Below are positions 19,365 through 28,613 of a stretch of DNA of 64,000 bases, in pieces. Below the pieces are notes generated by a model. It was not told the DNA's origin, ran no database searches, and saw nothing but the letters and a program-made list of their open reading frames with translations. The translations under genes and the position numbers were made by a program. The stretch comes from Thraustochytrium sp. TN22 (Eukaryota; Sar; Bigyra; Thraustochytrida; Thraustochytriidae): NCBI GenBank assembly GCA_013306675.1, contig JABLUY010000069.1, positions 62,001-126,000 of the forward strand, read 5' to 3'. Position 1 is the stretch's first letter; each line of letters begins with the position of its first letter.

Positions 19365-20951
19365 TCACAAGCGCAGGCGGTGTGGCTGGTGGCGCTGGTT
19401 TCTCGGATCCGCGTGGTCCTTGCCCTCGTACGCTGGGAGCACGACCGAGGCTGCAGTGGCGGCGGCGACCGCGGCGGTCGCCGCAGCTGTTGCGTGCAGC
19501 TCTTCCCAGTAGTCCTTGCGGATTTGGAGACCGAGAAAGAATGCAGCGATGACGCTGACCGCAGAGCCGCAGACAAAGTACACAAAGGTGCTGTGGTTCT
19601 CAAAGTCCTCGTCATTGAAGCCGGCGAGCGAGGACTTCTCGTAGATGAAGGTCTCCAAATAGCCGACCACAATGGGACCGATACTCATCACCACAGCGGT
19701 GACAGCGAGGTTGAGGCTGTAATCGGCGGTGGTGCCGGGAAAGTTGGACGTGGCGATCACCGCGGGGCACGTGCTGACGCCGCCGAGGCCGGCACCCACC
19801 AGGGTGGCCGAGACGTAGGCGCCCTGGACGCTGTTGAGGCCCAGGTAGACGACGACGCCGGCGAAGATGCAAAAGTTCCACACGGCCATCATGTACGGCC
19901 AGTTGCGATGCGCATAAATGAAGGTGGTCAGCAGACGCGACACGATGGTGAGGCAGAGGAAGCAGAGCGTGAGCGAAAAGGTGAGGGTCTCCACGTCCGC
20001 CTGGTCGTCCGCGAGCACGGCGGCCAGGTTGCCGAGCGAGCTCAGGTAGGTGTTGCCAACGCCGAAGGCGAGGAAGGTGGACACCGAGGTCAGCCAGACC
20101 ACCGGGCTCCTGGCGTAGTCGCGCCAGCCGAGCTGCTGGTGCACCGAGGTCACGTTGGAGGCCTGCTCGGCCGCCTGCCCGGCCGTCGTCGCTGAGGACG
20201 GCGACGTCGGCGCCGTGACGCCAGTCGCGGGGGACACGGCGCCGGCACCGGCACCGGGCGACGCCGGGCTGGACGGCTGCATGATGGGCGGCATCTCGAG
20301 CGTCGGGACGGCCTCGAAGCGGCCACGCATCATGTAGCGCAGGCGGGCGGCGGTCAGGGCAATGTAAAAGAAGATCAGAAAGTACACGTTCTGCAGGAGC
20401 GTGAGGCGCGTGAGCCCGTAGTGGAATAGCAGCGTGTAGATGACGGCGCCCATGCCAAGCCCAAAGGTCATGAAGGCCACGCCCATGCGGCGCGAAGCCT
20501 TGTCGGCCGCAAAGACGAAGTTGACGATGCTCAAGCTGTGGAAGGCAGACAGACCGAGCCCGCTGCCCCAAAACACGAAGCTGAGCACGATGCCCGGCAC
20601 CCACACCGAGATGCCTCGGGCCTCGGCGGTGCCGATGAGCGCCGCCATGACGGCAAGCGAGCCAAGCACCAGCGCGCACGCCACCAGGTTCACCGCGCGG
20701 TCGATCCCCTGCAGACTCAGCTTGTGGCTGGCCGAGTAGTACCTGCCGAACGGGTAGGACACTAGCCCATATCCGAGCTGGATGGCCACGCCCGTGATGA
20801 CCACGGTCGCGCTGTCCAAGCCAGCCGCCAGCAGCTTGGTCGTCAGCAGCGGGTATGCGTAGATGACGCCATTGGTCATGCACGTCACCAGGCACGTGAG
20901 CAAGCACGTCCAGGACTCGCGCATCGCCGCCTCGCGCACACTCCGCGTCAT
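19365..20951 (-). CDS. MFS transporter, nodulin-like/NFD4-type, tandem copy 3
   Basis: 528 aa from the Met at 20951 (MTRSVREAAMRESW). The frame stays open to 21491, but that ~180-residue extension is not shared with copy 2 and crosses a 23-bp direct repeat, so it is read as leader. It has twelve membrane segments almost colinear with copy 2; the central loop (~230-290) differs, being Pro/Ala/Ser/Thr-rich, while the membrane core is nearly identical (for example STFLAFGVGNTYLSSLGNLA). It is head-to-head, 1.29 kb away, with the A-T-R-SDR gene, so co-expression is possible but unproven. Substrate unknown. Confidence 0.9.
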   Translation of the reverse strand: MTRSVREAAMRESWTCLLTCLVTCMTNGVIYAYPLLTTKLLAAGLDSATVVITGVAIQLGYGLVSYPFGRYYSASHKLSLQGIDRAVNLVACALVLGSLAVMAALIGTAEARGISVWVPGIVLSFVFWGSGLGLSAFHSLSIVNFVFAADKASRRMGVAFMTFGLGMGAVIYTLLFHYGLTRLTLLQNVYFLIFFYIALTAARLRYMMRGRFEAVPTLEMPPIMQPSSPASPGAGAGAVSPATGVTAPTSPSSATTAGQAAEQASNVTSVHQQLGWRDYARSPVVWLTSVSTFLAFGVGNTYLSSLGNLAAVLADDQADVETLTFSLTLCFLCLTIVSRLLTTFIYAHRNWPYMMAVWNFCIFAGVVVYLGLNSVQGAYVSATLVGAGLGGVSTCPAVIATSNFPGTTADYSLNLAVTAVVMSIGPIVVGYLETFIYEKSSLAGFNDEDFENHSTFVYFVCGSAVSVIAAFFLGLQIRKDYWEELHATAAATAAVAAATAASVVLPAYEGKDHADPRNQRHQPHRLRL

Positions 20952-22241
20952 GCTTGCGCCGCCGTGTGCGTGCGCTGCGCGGCGCGGCGGCGGCGAGCCC
21001 TGCCTGCCAGCAAGGGCGAGCCCTGCCTGCCAGCAAGGGCTCGTCTCGTACTTGCCCAGGCCGTGCGCCAACTTCTCACGATACGGGCAAGCCACGAGAG
21101 CGCATGATTTTACTGCGCTTTGGGTCGCAAAAGTACACCCGAAAGCACAACCAATGGCAACTGCGAGGGTGCGAAGGCCTACGTATGAAGGCCTACGAAG
21201 GCGAAGGAGCAAGGGAAACTCGGCTTCAACTACCAGTAGGCTACACAGTACCTCTCCAGGCTCTCCTCTCACCTGAGTCACGAGCACGCGAACAACGCAG
21301 GACTTTCTTTTCGCGGGTGCCAGTGGGATACCTTCATTCATTTTCACGGTGCCTGCAGCCAGGCCAGTGCCCGCCGGTGCCGTGCCTCCTGGGCCTGTCC
21401 TGGCAAAAGCGACAGTCGCGGACAGCGCCGCGCTCTCCACGCTCACTGCCGTGATGCCGCAGCTGCCGCACACCCTCTCAAGTTGTCGCAATGTCGCACC
21501 CCACCAGCCTGGCGCACGCCTCAGCTAGCCTTTGCACTGTTTGCAGTACAGGCAAGCTGCTCGCGGACAACCTGCTCGCGGACGACCTGCTCCGCTCGGC
21601 GCTCAGCTCGCACTGGCACTGACCGCGCTAGCTCTAGCTAGGGTCAGGGTTGAGATTTGTCATCCGCAAGCCTCGAGCAGCGCCGGCCAGCGCGCTCGCT
21701 CGCCCACGCGCTGCTGGACTCCGGCCCCTGGCCTGCGCTGCTGGCAGCCAGCCGCCCGCCATCCACCAGGCCCCCGATCTTGATCTTGGTCTTGACTCTG
21801 ATCATGATGACGAGGTCGCCTCCGCTCCCGCGCCTCGCATTCCCAGCGCCGGTCGCCATAAGTAGCGACGCGGCGCAGCGCGGCCCCGCGCGCCCGCGCT
21901 GCCCGCGCGCGCGCGGGCGAGCGGCGCGCGCGCGGGCGGCGCGCGGGCGCGCGGGCGCCTCGCGCCGCGCCGGCCGCGCGGCCCGGCCGGCCCGGCCGGC
22001 CCGGCGCCGCGGGCGGAGGGCGCGGGCGCGGGCCCGGCCATGAGCAGCGCGGCGCGGGGCAGGGCAGAGCAGAGCAGGGCAGCGCAGAGCGCCTGCCTCA
22101 GCGCGCGCGCGCGCGGCAGAGCGCGAACGGAGGCGGCGCGGCGGCGGCTAGCGGCGGCGGCGGGCGGCGGGCGCAGCGGCTGGCCGGCGCAGCGCGGCGT
22201 GCGGCGCGGCGCGGCGCGGCGGCTGAGCGGCGCTTGGCGGG
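20952..22241. promoter_or_regulatory. Divergent region between MFS copy 3 and the A-T-R-SDR gene
   Basis: Holds a 23-bp tandem direct repeat (20992-21037), a CTAG motif (21627-21642) and, from about 21870 to 22230, extremely GC-rich CpG-dense sequence including three 9-bp GGCCCGGCC units (21980-22006). No gene seen. The shared-promoter role is inferred from orientation. Confidence 0.45.
20992..21037. repeat. 23-bp tandem direct repeat, two copies
   Basis: Two identical abutting 23-bp units, each beginning GGCGAGCCCTGCC, in the leader of MFS copy 3. Confidence 0.95.
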
Positions 22242-25200
22242 ATGGCGATGGCGCTGCGCGGGCAGAATGGCGGGACGCGCCCCGTGCAGGACGAGGAGCT
22301 CGGGCCGCAGCTGCAGGAGTGGTTCCGCGCGCAGGCGCGGCGCACGCCGGACGCGACGGCGGTGGTGAGCGAGAAGGGGTCGGTGACGTACAAGGAGCTG
22401 GACGAGGCGTCGGACAAGCTGGCGGCGATGCTGATCAAGCAGGGCGTCGGGCGCGACGACTGCGTGGGCATCCTGATGCAACGGTGCAACGAGTACGCGC
22501 TGGCGTACATTGCCATCCTCAAGGCGGGCGGCGGGTACATGCCGCTGGACCCGGCGTACCCGGAGCACCTGCTGCACGATGTGCTGGAGGACGCGCAGCC
22601 CAAGGTGGTGCTGTGCAAGCGCGACTTCGTGGCGCGCATGCCGGAGTCGCAGACGGTGATCCTGCTGGAGTCGGCCTGGGACCAGTGCCTGCGGCCGCTG
22701 ACGCCTGAGGACGAGGAGAAGCTGCGCGCCGTGGACGGCAAGGACCTGGACGCGCTGGCGTACGTGGTGTACTCGAGCGGCACGACCGGCAAGCCCAAGG
22801 GCATCGCGTGCCCGCACCGCGGCGCGGTGTTCTCGTACAAGTGGCGCTTCGAGCACGTGCCGTACACGGCGGGCGAGCAGGAGGTGGAGGCGTGCAACGT
22901 TTTCTTCGTGTGGGAGATGCTGCGCCCGCTGCTGCAGGGCCAGACCCTCCTGGTCATCCCCGACGACGTCATCTACGACCCGCCGGCGCTCACGAGCTTC
23001 TTGGAGAAGTTCAAGGTGACGCGCATGCTCTTCACGCCGAGTCTCCTGGAGGCGGTCCTGGACTGCAAGGCGGTGGAGGCCGAGACGCTCTTTGGCCGCA
23101 TGCGCACGCTGCGCACCATCATCCTGTGCGGCGAGGTGGTCACGGTGGCGCTGCAGGAGCGCTGCAAGGCCAACTTGCCGTGGGCGGCGCTTTGGAACCT
23201 GTACAGCGTCAGCGAGTGTCACGACGTGGCGGCCATCGACCTGGCCGGCGGCGAGTACGGCACGCGCAAGTACTGCCCGGTGGGCAAGCTCTTCGAGGGC
23301 GTCGAGGCCTTTGTCATGGACGACCAGCTCGCGCCGCGGCCCGTGGGCGAGGTTGGCGAGCTCTACGTGGCCGGCCCGACGCTGGCGCGCGGTTACGTGA
23401 ACCTGGGCGAGCTCACGGAGCAGCGCTTCCCGACGGTCGACGGCAAGCGCCTCTACAAGACGGGCGACCGCGCCCGCGTGCTGCCGAACCGCGAGCTGGA
23501 GATCCTCGGCCGCGTCGACTCCATGGTCAAGATCCGCGGCTACTCGGTGGAGCTGCGCGCCATTGAGGCGGCCATCATGACGCTCGACAGCCTCGTCTCC
23601 TCGTGCGTGGTCATCGTGCAGGGCGACGAGGGCGACGACAAGTTCGTCATCGCCTACGTGGTGCTGCGCCAGGGCCCTGAGGCGACCTGCCGCGCCGTGC
23701 GCCTGGCGCTCAAGAAGAAGCTCCCGCACTACATGGTGCCGGCCTTCGTGGTCGACATGGACGAGCTGCCCACGCACGCCGTCTCGGGCAAGCTCAACAA
23801 GAAGGCGCTGCCGCCCGTCGACCTGGCCACCGGCCACATCGTCGGCCGCGAGCGCAGCGTGTCCACGGAGAACGACTGCACGCTGCCGCGCAGCACGCTC
23901 GAGTTCGAGCTGCACAAGATTTGGTGCTCCATTATGAACATGCAGCAGATCGACGTCGTCTTTGATTCCTTCTTCGATATCGGCGGCCACTCGCTCCTCG
24001 CCGCGCGCCTCGTGCAGCAGATCAAGGCGGACCTCGGCCACGACGTCGGCGTCGTCGACCTCTTCGCCAACTCCACGATCGAGGCGCTCGCCGCCTTCAT
24101 CGAACGCAAGACCACGCAGGGCGGCGGCAGCGGCGACTCCATCACCTCGCTGCGCTCCACGCCCTCGCTCAAGAAGGGCCTCGATCTCAATGCCGAGGTC
24201 GACGTCTACGACGCCAGCAAGGCCATCAACGACATCGCCATGCGCGCCTTCTGGCGCTCCACGCACTTCTCCCAGGTGCGCGCGCGCGCCGTCCTCATCA
24301 CGGGCGCCACGGGCTTCCTCGGCAGCTTCATTCTCGGTGAGCTGCTCAAGAACACCGACATCGATGTGGTCTACTGCGTCGTGCGCGCCACCTCCGCCGC
24401 CGAGGCCGCCGAGCGCGTGCGCAAGACGCTCAAGGACCGCGACCTCTGGGCGCCCGAGCACGAGGCGCGCGTCGAGGTCTTCGCCGGCGATGCCTCGCTC
24501 TACCATCTCGGCCTCGACGACGATGACTACGCCGTCCTCGGCACGGGCGTCGACGTCGTCGTGCACTGCGCCGCCCTCGTCAACCTCGTCTACCCGTACG
24601 AGGGTCTGCGCTCCGCCAACGTCATCGCCACGCGCAACGTCATCGAGTTCGCGCTCCACGGCAAGGTCAAGAAGCTCGCCTACATCTCCACCAACGGCAT
24701 CTTCCCCTTCGGCATGCAGGACTGCACCGAGGACGCCGACCTCGCGCCGCTCGCCGACCAGCTCGTCTCGGGCTACGGCCAGAGCAAGTGGGTCGCCGAG
24801 CAGCTCGTGCGTCGCGCCATGGACCGCGGCCTGCCGGCCATCGTCTTCCGCCCGGGCAACATGGGCGGCGTCGGCGCGCAGTGGAACCCGTCCGACCTCA
24901 ACTTCCTCACGCTCGCCGGCTGCATTGAGGTCGGCGCCGCGCCCAACGTCAAGGGCTGGCTCATGGAGATGACCCCGGTCGACTTCGCGTCCCAGGCGAT
25001 CGTGCAGATCATCCAGGACAATGAAAACCTCGGCGCCACCTACCACATCACCAACTTCGCCGGCTGCCTGCAGGCCAACGAGTACTTTGACGCCATCCGC
25101 AACGCCGGCTACGCGCTCGAGTCCTGCTCGCTCGAGGCCTGGCGCACCAAGGTCATCAACTCGGCTGGTCCCAACACCGAGAAGCTGCGCAACGCCCTCC

Positions 25201-26135
25201 TCGGCGGCGCCGCCGCCTCCGAGGACATGCTGCGCGACGAGCCCACCTTCCGCAACGACAACTTCCGCGCCCACTGCAAGGAGAACGGCATGGTCATCCC
25301 CAAGATCAACGCCACCGTCATGCACGAGTACATCGAGGCCTGGCAGCATGCCGGCCTTGTCCCGCCGCCCGCCTCCTTCGCCGGCCGCCCGCTCATCGGC
25401 AAGGTCGTCGCAGTCACCGGCGCCTCCTCCGGCATCGGCGCCGCCATCGCGCGCGCGCTCGCGCACGCCGGCGCCAAGGTCGCCGTCGGCGGCCGCCGCC
25501 TTGACCGCCTCCAGGCGCTTGCCGAGGAGACCGCCACGCGCTCCGGCTCCCGCGTCCTCGCCTTCCGCGTTGATGTCACCGACCGCGAGCAGGTTGGCGC
25601 CTTCGTCAAGGCCTGCGAGGCCGATCTCGGCCCCATCGACATCTTCATCAACAACGCCGGCGTCATGCACTACACGCGCATCGCCGACCTGCAGGAGGAC
25701 CAGTGGAACAAGGAAGTCGACGTCAACTGCAAGGGCCTCCTGAACGGCGCTGCTGCCGTCCTGCCCTCCATGCTCAAGCGTGGCAAGGGCCACTTCATCG
25801 CCACCTCCTCCGACGCGGGCCGCAAGGTCTTCCCCGGTCTTGGCGTCTACTCCGCCTCCAAGATGTTCGTCGAGGGCTTTTGCCAGGCGCTCCGCCTCGA
25901 GAACGCCGACAAGGGCATCAAGGTCACCACCATTCAGCCCGGCGACTGCAAGACCGAGCTCCCGGCGCTCACCACCAACGAGTCCGCGCGCGCCGAGTTC
26001 GCCCAGGCCTCCCAGGATCGCGACGTCTGGCTCGACCCGGAGGACGTCGCTCGTGCCGTGCTCTTCGCTGCGTCCGCCCCGACCCACGTTGGCATCAACG
26101 AGGTCCTTATCGAGCCCCGCGGCGCTCCGGCGTAA
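22242..26135 (+). CDS. A-T-R-SDR carboxylic acid reductase, candidate glycine betaine reductase
   Basis: 1297 aa, NRPS-like but with no condensation domain. Adenylation domain ~25-540: A3 at Y177 (YSSGTTGKPKG), TGDRAR, and A10 (HAVSGKLNKKAL). Thiolation domain ~555-625 with phosphopantetheine Ser584 (GGHSLLAARL). Thioester reductase R1 ~680-1040: NAD(P) motif near G688 (GATGFLGSF), catalytic Y845/K849 (GYGQSKW). C-terminal SDR (R2) ~1050-1297: TGASSGIG near 1059, NNAG, Y1203/K1207 (YSASK). The order A-T-R1-R2 is that of Aspergillus nidulans ATRR, which reduces glycine betaine through its aldehyde to choline. The usual A4 Asp contacting an amino acid alpha-amine is Val220, so the substrate is probably not a plain amino acid. 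GC-rich like its neighbours; no sign of recent transfer. Confidence 0.93.
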   Translation: MAMALRGQNGGTRPVQDEELGPQLQEWFRAQARRTPDATAVVSEKGSVTYKELDEASDKLAAMLIKQGVGRDDCVGILMQRCNEYALAYIAILKAGGGYMPLDPAYPEHLLHDVLEDAQPKVVLCKRDFVARMPESQTVILLESAWDQCLRPLTPEDEEKLRAVDGKDLDALAYVVYSSGTTGKPKGIACPHRGAVFSYKWRFEHVPYTAGEQEVEACNVFFVWEMLRPLLQGQTLLVIPDDVIYDPPALTSFLEKFKVTRMLFTPSLLEAVLDCKAVEAETLFGRMRTLRTIILCGEVVTVALQERCKANLPWAALWNLYSVSECHDVAAIDLAGGEYGTRKYCPVGKLFEGVEAFVMDDQLAPRPVGEVGELYVAGPTLARGYVNLGELTEQRFPTVDGKRLYKTGDRARVLPNRELEILGRVDSMVKIRGYSVELRAIEAAIMTLDSLVSSCVVIVQGDEGDDKFVIAYVVLRQGPEATCRAVRLALKKKLPHYMVPAFVVDMDELPTHAVSGKLNKKALPPVDLATGHIVGRERSVSTENDCTLPRSTLEFELHKIWCSIMNMQQIDVVFDSFFDIGGHSLLAARLVQQIKADLGHDVGVVDLFANSTIEALAAFIERKTTQGGGSGDSITSLRSTPSLKKGLDLNAEVDVYDASKAINDIAMRAFWRSTHFSQVRARAVLITGATGFLGSFILGELLKNTDIDVVYCVVRATSAAEAAERVRKTLKDRDLWAPEHEARVEVFAGDASLYHLGLDDDDYAVLGTGVDVVVHCAALVNLVYPYEGLRSANVIATRNVIEFALHGKVKKLAYISTNGIFPFGMQDCTEDADLAPLADQLVSGYGQSKWVAEQLVRRAMDRGLPAIVFRPGNMGGVGAQWNPSDLNFLTLAGCIEVGAAPNVKGWLMEMTPVDFASQAIVQIIQDNENLGATYHITNFAGCLQANEYFDAIRNAGYALESCSLEAWRTKVINSAGPNTEKLRNALLGGAAASEDMLRDEPTFRNDNFRAHCKENGMVIPKINATVMHEYIEAWQHAGLVPPPASFAGRPLIGKVVAVTGASSGIGAAIARALAHAGAKVAVGGRRLDRLQALAEETATRSGSRVLAFRVDVTDREQVGAFVKACEADLGPIDIFINNAGVMHYTRIADLQEDQWNKEVDVNCKGLLNGAAAVLPSMLKRGKGHFIATSSDAGRKVFPGLGVYSASKMFVEGFCQALRLENADKGIKVTTIQPGDCKTELPALTTNESARAEFAQASQDRDVWLDPEDVARAVLFAASAPTHVGINEVLIEPRGAPA

Positions 26136-26425
26136 GAAGCATCCGGCCCTCGCGACCAAACTCCTTTTGCCACGCGCGTCACTCGGGGTGAGCTCGGTGA
26201 GCAAGTTAGCATCTGCCCGCCTTTGCGCTCACATCATGGCAGAATCTTCTCGCATCGCCTTCCGTGCTTTATCGTCACCCTGGCCCCAGGCAGCGAATGC
26301 ACCCACCCTCCCACCAGCTACTAGCTAGAGAGAGAAGGGGGGCGGGGGGCGGCGGAATCGGCTGCTGACCAGTGGGGAACGGCAACCACCTCCTCGGAGC
26401 ACGACGGCTACGCGAGCCCATGATG

Positions 26426-26610
26426 GCTTGCCGAACAATTGGCACCAGTTATAGTCCCCGACATGAGCTAAATAAGATAAGAGGTCCTTGTCAACGTGGT
26501 GTCCTTTTGACCTTGATCATTTCCTTGCTCTAGCTAGCTAGCTAGCTAGAGCGACTTGCCGAACCATTGGCATCGGCGCGAGCTGGATGAGACAAGGAGT
26601 CCTTGTGTCC
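26426..26610. repeat. Two diverged direct copies with CTTGCCGAAC-ATTGGCA core
   Basis: Copies at 26426-26510 and 26554-26610 share CTTGCCGAAC(A/C)ATTGGCA, then a GAGCT segment, then GTCCTTGT in the same order. They flank the CTAG palindrome. Confidence 0.6.
26527..26552. repeat. 26-bp perfect CTAG palindrome
   Basis: GCTC, then four TAGC units, then TAGAGC, reading identically on both strands over 26 bp. Could extrude as a cruciform; function unknown. Confidence 0.95.
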
Positions 26611-26899
26611 ATTACCATCTCATTGCTGGCTCGGCGTGCCTTTGCTGGCATGGTCGAGACGCACGTCTCAGTGAGCGAAGCTTTGTGGTCGTCCCAGCCT
26701 CTGGCCGCCTGCAAACACAACACAAGGAAGGAGTCATCAAGGAGCGAGTCGAGTCGACAAGGTCTCCTTCTCTCAGTCAGCAAGGGAATGAGTCCACAAG
26801 GTTCCCTTGCCACTTCTCTGCAACAAGGTTCCCCTCATCACTTCTTTTGCTGGATTGCCTTTCGTTTGCTACATGTCGGGCTGGCTCGCGCCGCATTTC

Positions 26900-27415
26900 T
26901 CAGTTTGCCTCGTCCTGGGCTTCCAGCACGGGGCCAAATTCGCTCTCGTACGCCTCGCGCTCCTCGCGCTTGAGCGCCGGGTCCACGAGGCCCGTGGTCG
27001 GGTCCGTGCCGATCGGCCGGCGGAACAGCAGGATGTGCGGCTCCGGCTTGTGAATCGCGTAGTGCTGCCACCCGCGCTGCGCATGTCGAGACGCCAGTCG
27101 GTCAACCATTCAGCCCGTCAGCTTGCGTGCTCATTCTCTCGTCCGGAGTCGCGCGCGCGACGCCAACCTACGCTCTGCTGGATGTGGAACCCGCGCCACT
27201 CCTGCTCCTCCAGGAGCCGGTCCTTGGGGAAGTGCTTGGCGATCTCCTTGGGGCAAATCACATGGCGGTACGAGTCTGCGAAGCATCGCGGCGTCAGTCT
27301 CTCCTTCCTCCCGCACGCCGAGGCCCAGCCCAACTGCTCCGAGCGAAAGCCACCTACAGATGCCATCCGTGTACCGGTCGCTGTACTCGATGCGCGAAGC
27401 GGCGTCGTGCGGCAT
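26900..27415 (-). CDS. CKS1: Cyclin-dependent kinase regulatory subunit CKS1, three exons
   Basis: Split gene: exons 27415-27358, 27275-27172 and 27076-26900 on the minus strand, joined through GT-AG introns of 82 and 95 bp, giving 112 aa. Exon 1 gives [12 protein letters not shown]; the junction creates a Tyr codon and reads [14 protein letters not shown]; exon 2 continues to [12 protein letters not shown]; exon 3 opens [20 protein letters not shown]. These match the CKS1/Suc1 family without gaps, including the phosphate-binding residues and [13 protein letters not shown] hallmark. CKS proteins bind CDKs and dock phosphorylated substrates in the cell cycle. The C-terminus has a ~30-residue acidic extension. 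A 5' exon (27741-27703) could join at 27433 through a 269-bp intron and add 19 residues; it is less certain. Confidence 0.92.
27077..27171 (-). other. CKS1 intron 2
   Basis: 95-bp GT-AG intron, phase 0. Removing it joins QQS to RGWQHY, matching the family exactly. Confidence 0.9.
27276..27357 (-). other. CKS1 intron 1
   Basis: 82-bp GT-AG intron (donor GTAGGT, acceptor CGCAG), phase 1. Removing it restores the DRYTDGIYSYRHV alignment with no gap. Confidence 0.88.
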
Positions 27416-28613
27416 CCTTCCTGCTCTCCCTGCCTGCGACGTTCGCTGCGTTAGTCCTCGGCCCTCGCGCAGCGCTCCTCCTCGGACACGTTCTCGGCGT
27501 GCGCGCGGGACTTGGCAACCAGGGGCTTGCTTTGCTTGCTTGCCAAGCCCGCCCGCGGCGCCGCCGCCATCCGTCGGCTCGCCGCCTTGCCGCGCCTGCC
27601 CGCGCGGAGGAGGGCGACGGCGCGCCGCGCGTCGGGGCGCGCCGCGCCCCGCGCCGCCGCGCGCCGCCGCCTTGCCGCGCCGCGCTGCGCGCGCGCACGC
27701 ACCTGGTCGCCGTCGTTGCCTGTCTGCCGCGGTCGTTTCATGCGCGCGCTTTTCGGACGCGCCGGCCGGCGTTTTGCACGCATTCTGGACGCCCGCGCGC
27801 TCGGCGGTTGCGCACGAGCGCGGCCGCCGACTCGGACCCGCGCCGGCCGGGCGAGCCCGAGCTCAGGCTGGCTGCAGTGACGTGACGTGACGCCAACGAA
27901 CGAACGACGCAGAGTGGGCCTGGCTGGCTGCGACTTCTTCGGCCTGGGACGCAGAGACATTTGGCTGCTCAATGTCAGGTAGATGGCAAGACGAGCTTCG
28001 TGAGGAGCGACGCGGGACCTGACTTCTTTCTGCCTTGTTCGCCTGCCTGCCGGCCCGGCTGGCGGGAGTAACACCACTTGCCAAGCTCGAAGAGGCCTTT
28101 CGAAGGCTTTCAAAGGCTTTCGACGTTCTTCGTCGTCCATCAAGCAAGCTCAGAGCGACCAGCCGAGGCTTGATGCTCTCGCCGTTCCCGCCCACGACAC
28201 CCTCGGACCACCACCATTATCTCTAGCTCCGCCTCCACCTGTCCTCCTGCCGCGCACGTGCGATCCCGCGTCGCTCTGCGTCGTCCTCCCGCCCGCCCCG
28301 TCCACCCCGAGCGCCCTGTTCCGAGCGGGTCCCTGTCCAGTCCGCAGCGCAGCGGCGCCTCTGCGCCGGCCCCTCCCCTCCGCCCTGCCCGCAAAGCAGC
28401 GCCGCGTCGCCGCCGCGCCCGTCCCGCCGCCCGTCGCCGCGGTGCGTATACGCGCTGCGCGCGGCGCCCTCGGGGTGCAGGTCGCGGCAGAAGCGGCGCG
28501 CAGTCGCGATTTGTGGTGTCCGGCGGCGTGCGGCTGCGCGGTGGCCGCGACAGGCAGGCAATCAATCATTAGAATCAAAGTCGCCGGGCGGTCGGGCGGC
28601 GGCGCGACGCGCG
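27416..28613. promoter_or_regulatory. Divergent region between CKS1 and mS33
   Basis: Head-to-head intergenic DNA. Near CKS1 it may contain a 5' exon (27741-27703) with a strong donor (CAG/GTGCGT) and, at the other end of that putative intron, a branch-like CTAAC and a CAG acceptor ending at 27434. The rest is GC-rich with repeated CTTTC-AAGG motifs around 28095-28125; no gene seen. Confidence 0.45.

Larger units (their letters stand above)
26136..26899. other. Intergenic with palindrome and diverged duplicate
   Basis: Convergent 3' spacer between the A-T-R-SDR gene and CKS1. It holds CTAG motifs at 26316-26330 and 26527-26552, a G-rich patch at 26332-26355 and two diverged copies of a ~60-80 bp segment (26426-26510 and 26554-26610). 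No coding potential recognised. Confidence 0.5.

Noticed and set aside
20952-21491. 180-residue N-terminal extension of MFS copy 3
   Set aside because: Not shared with copy 2, includes a 23-bp tandem repeat, and the family start aligns at 20951.
22098-26204. 1368-aa open frame antisense to the A-T-R-SDR gene
   Set aside because: Asp/Gly/Val/Leu-rich shadow typical of antisense frames in GC-rich genes; no domain, whereas the plus strand has all catalytic motifs.
27451-28143. 230-aa minus-strand ORF upstream of CKS1
   Set aside because: Arg/Ala-rich low complexity without domain; only the short segment 27741-27703 is kept as a possible CKS1 exon.
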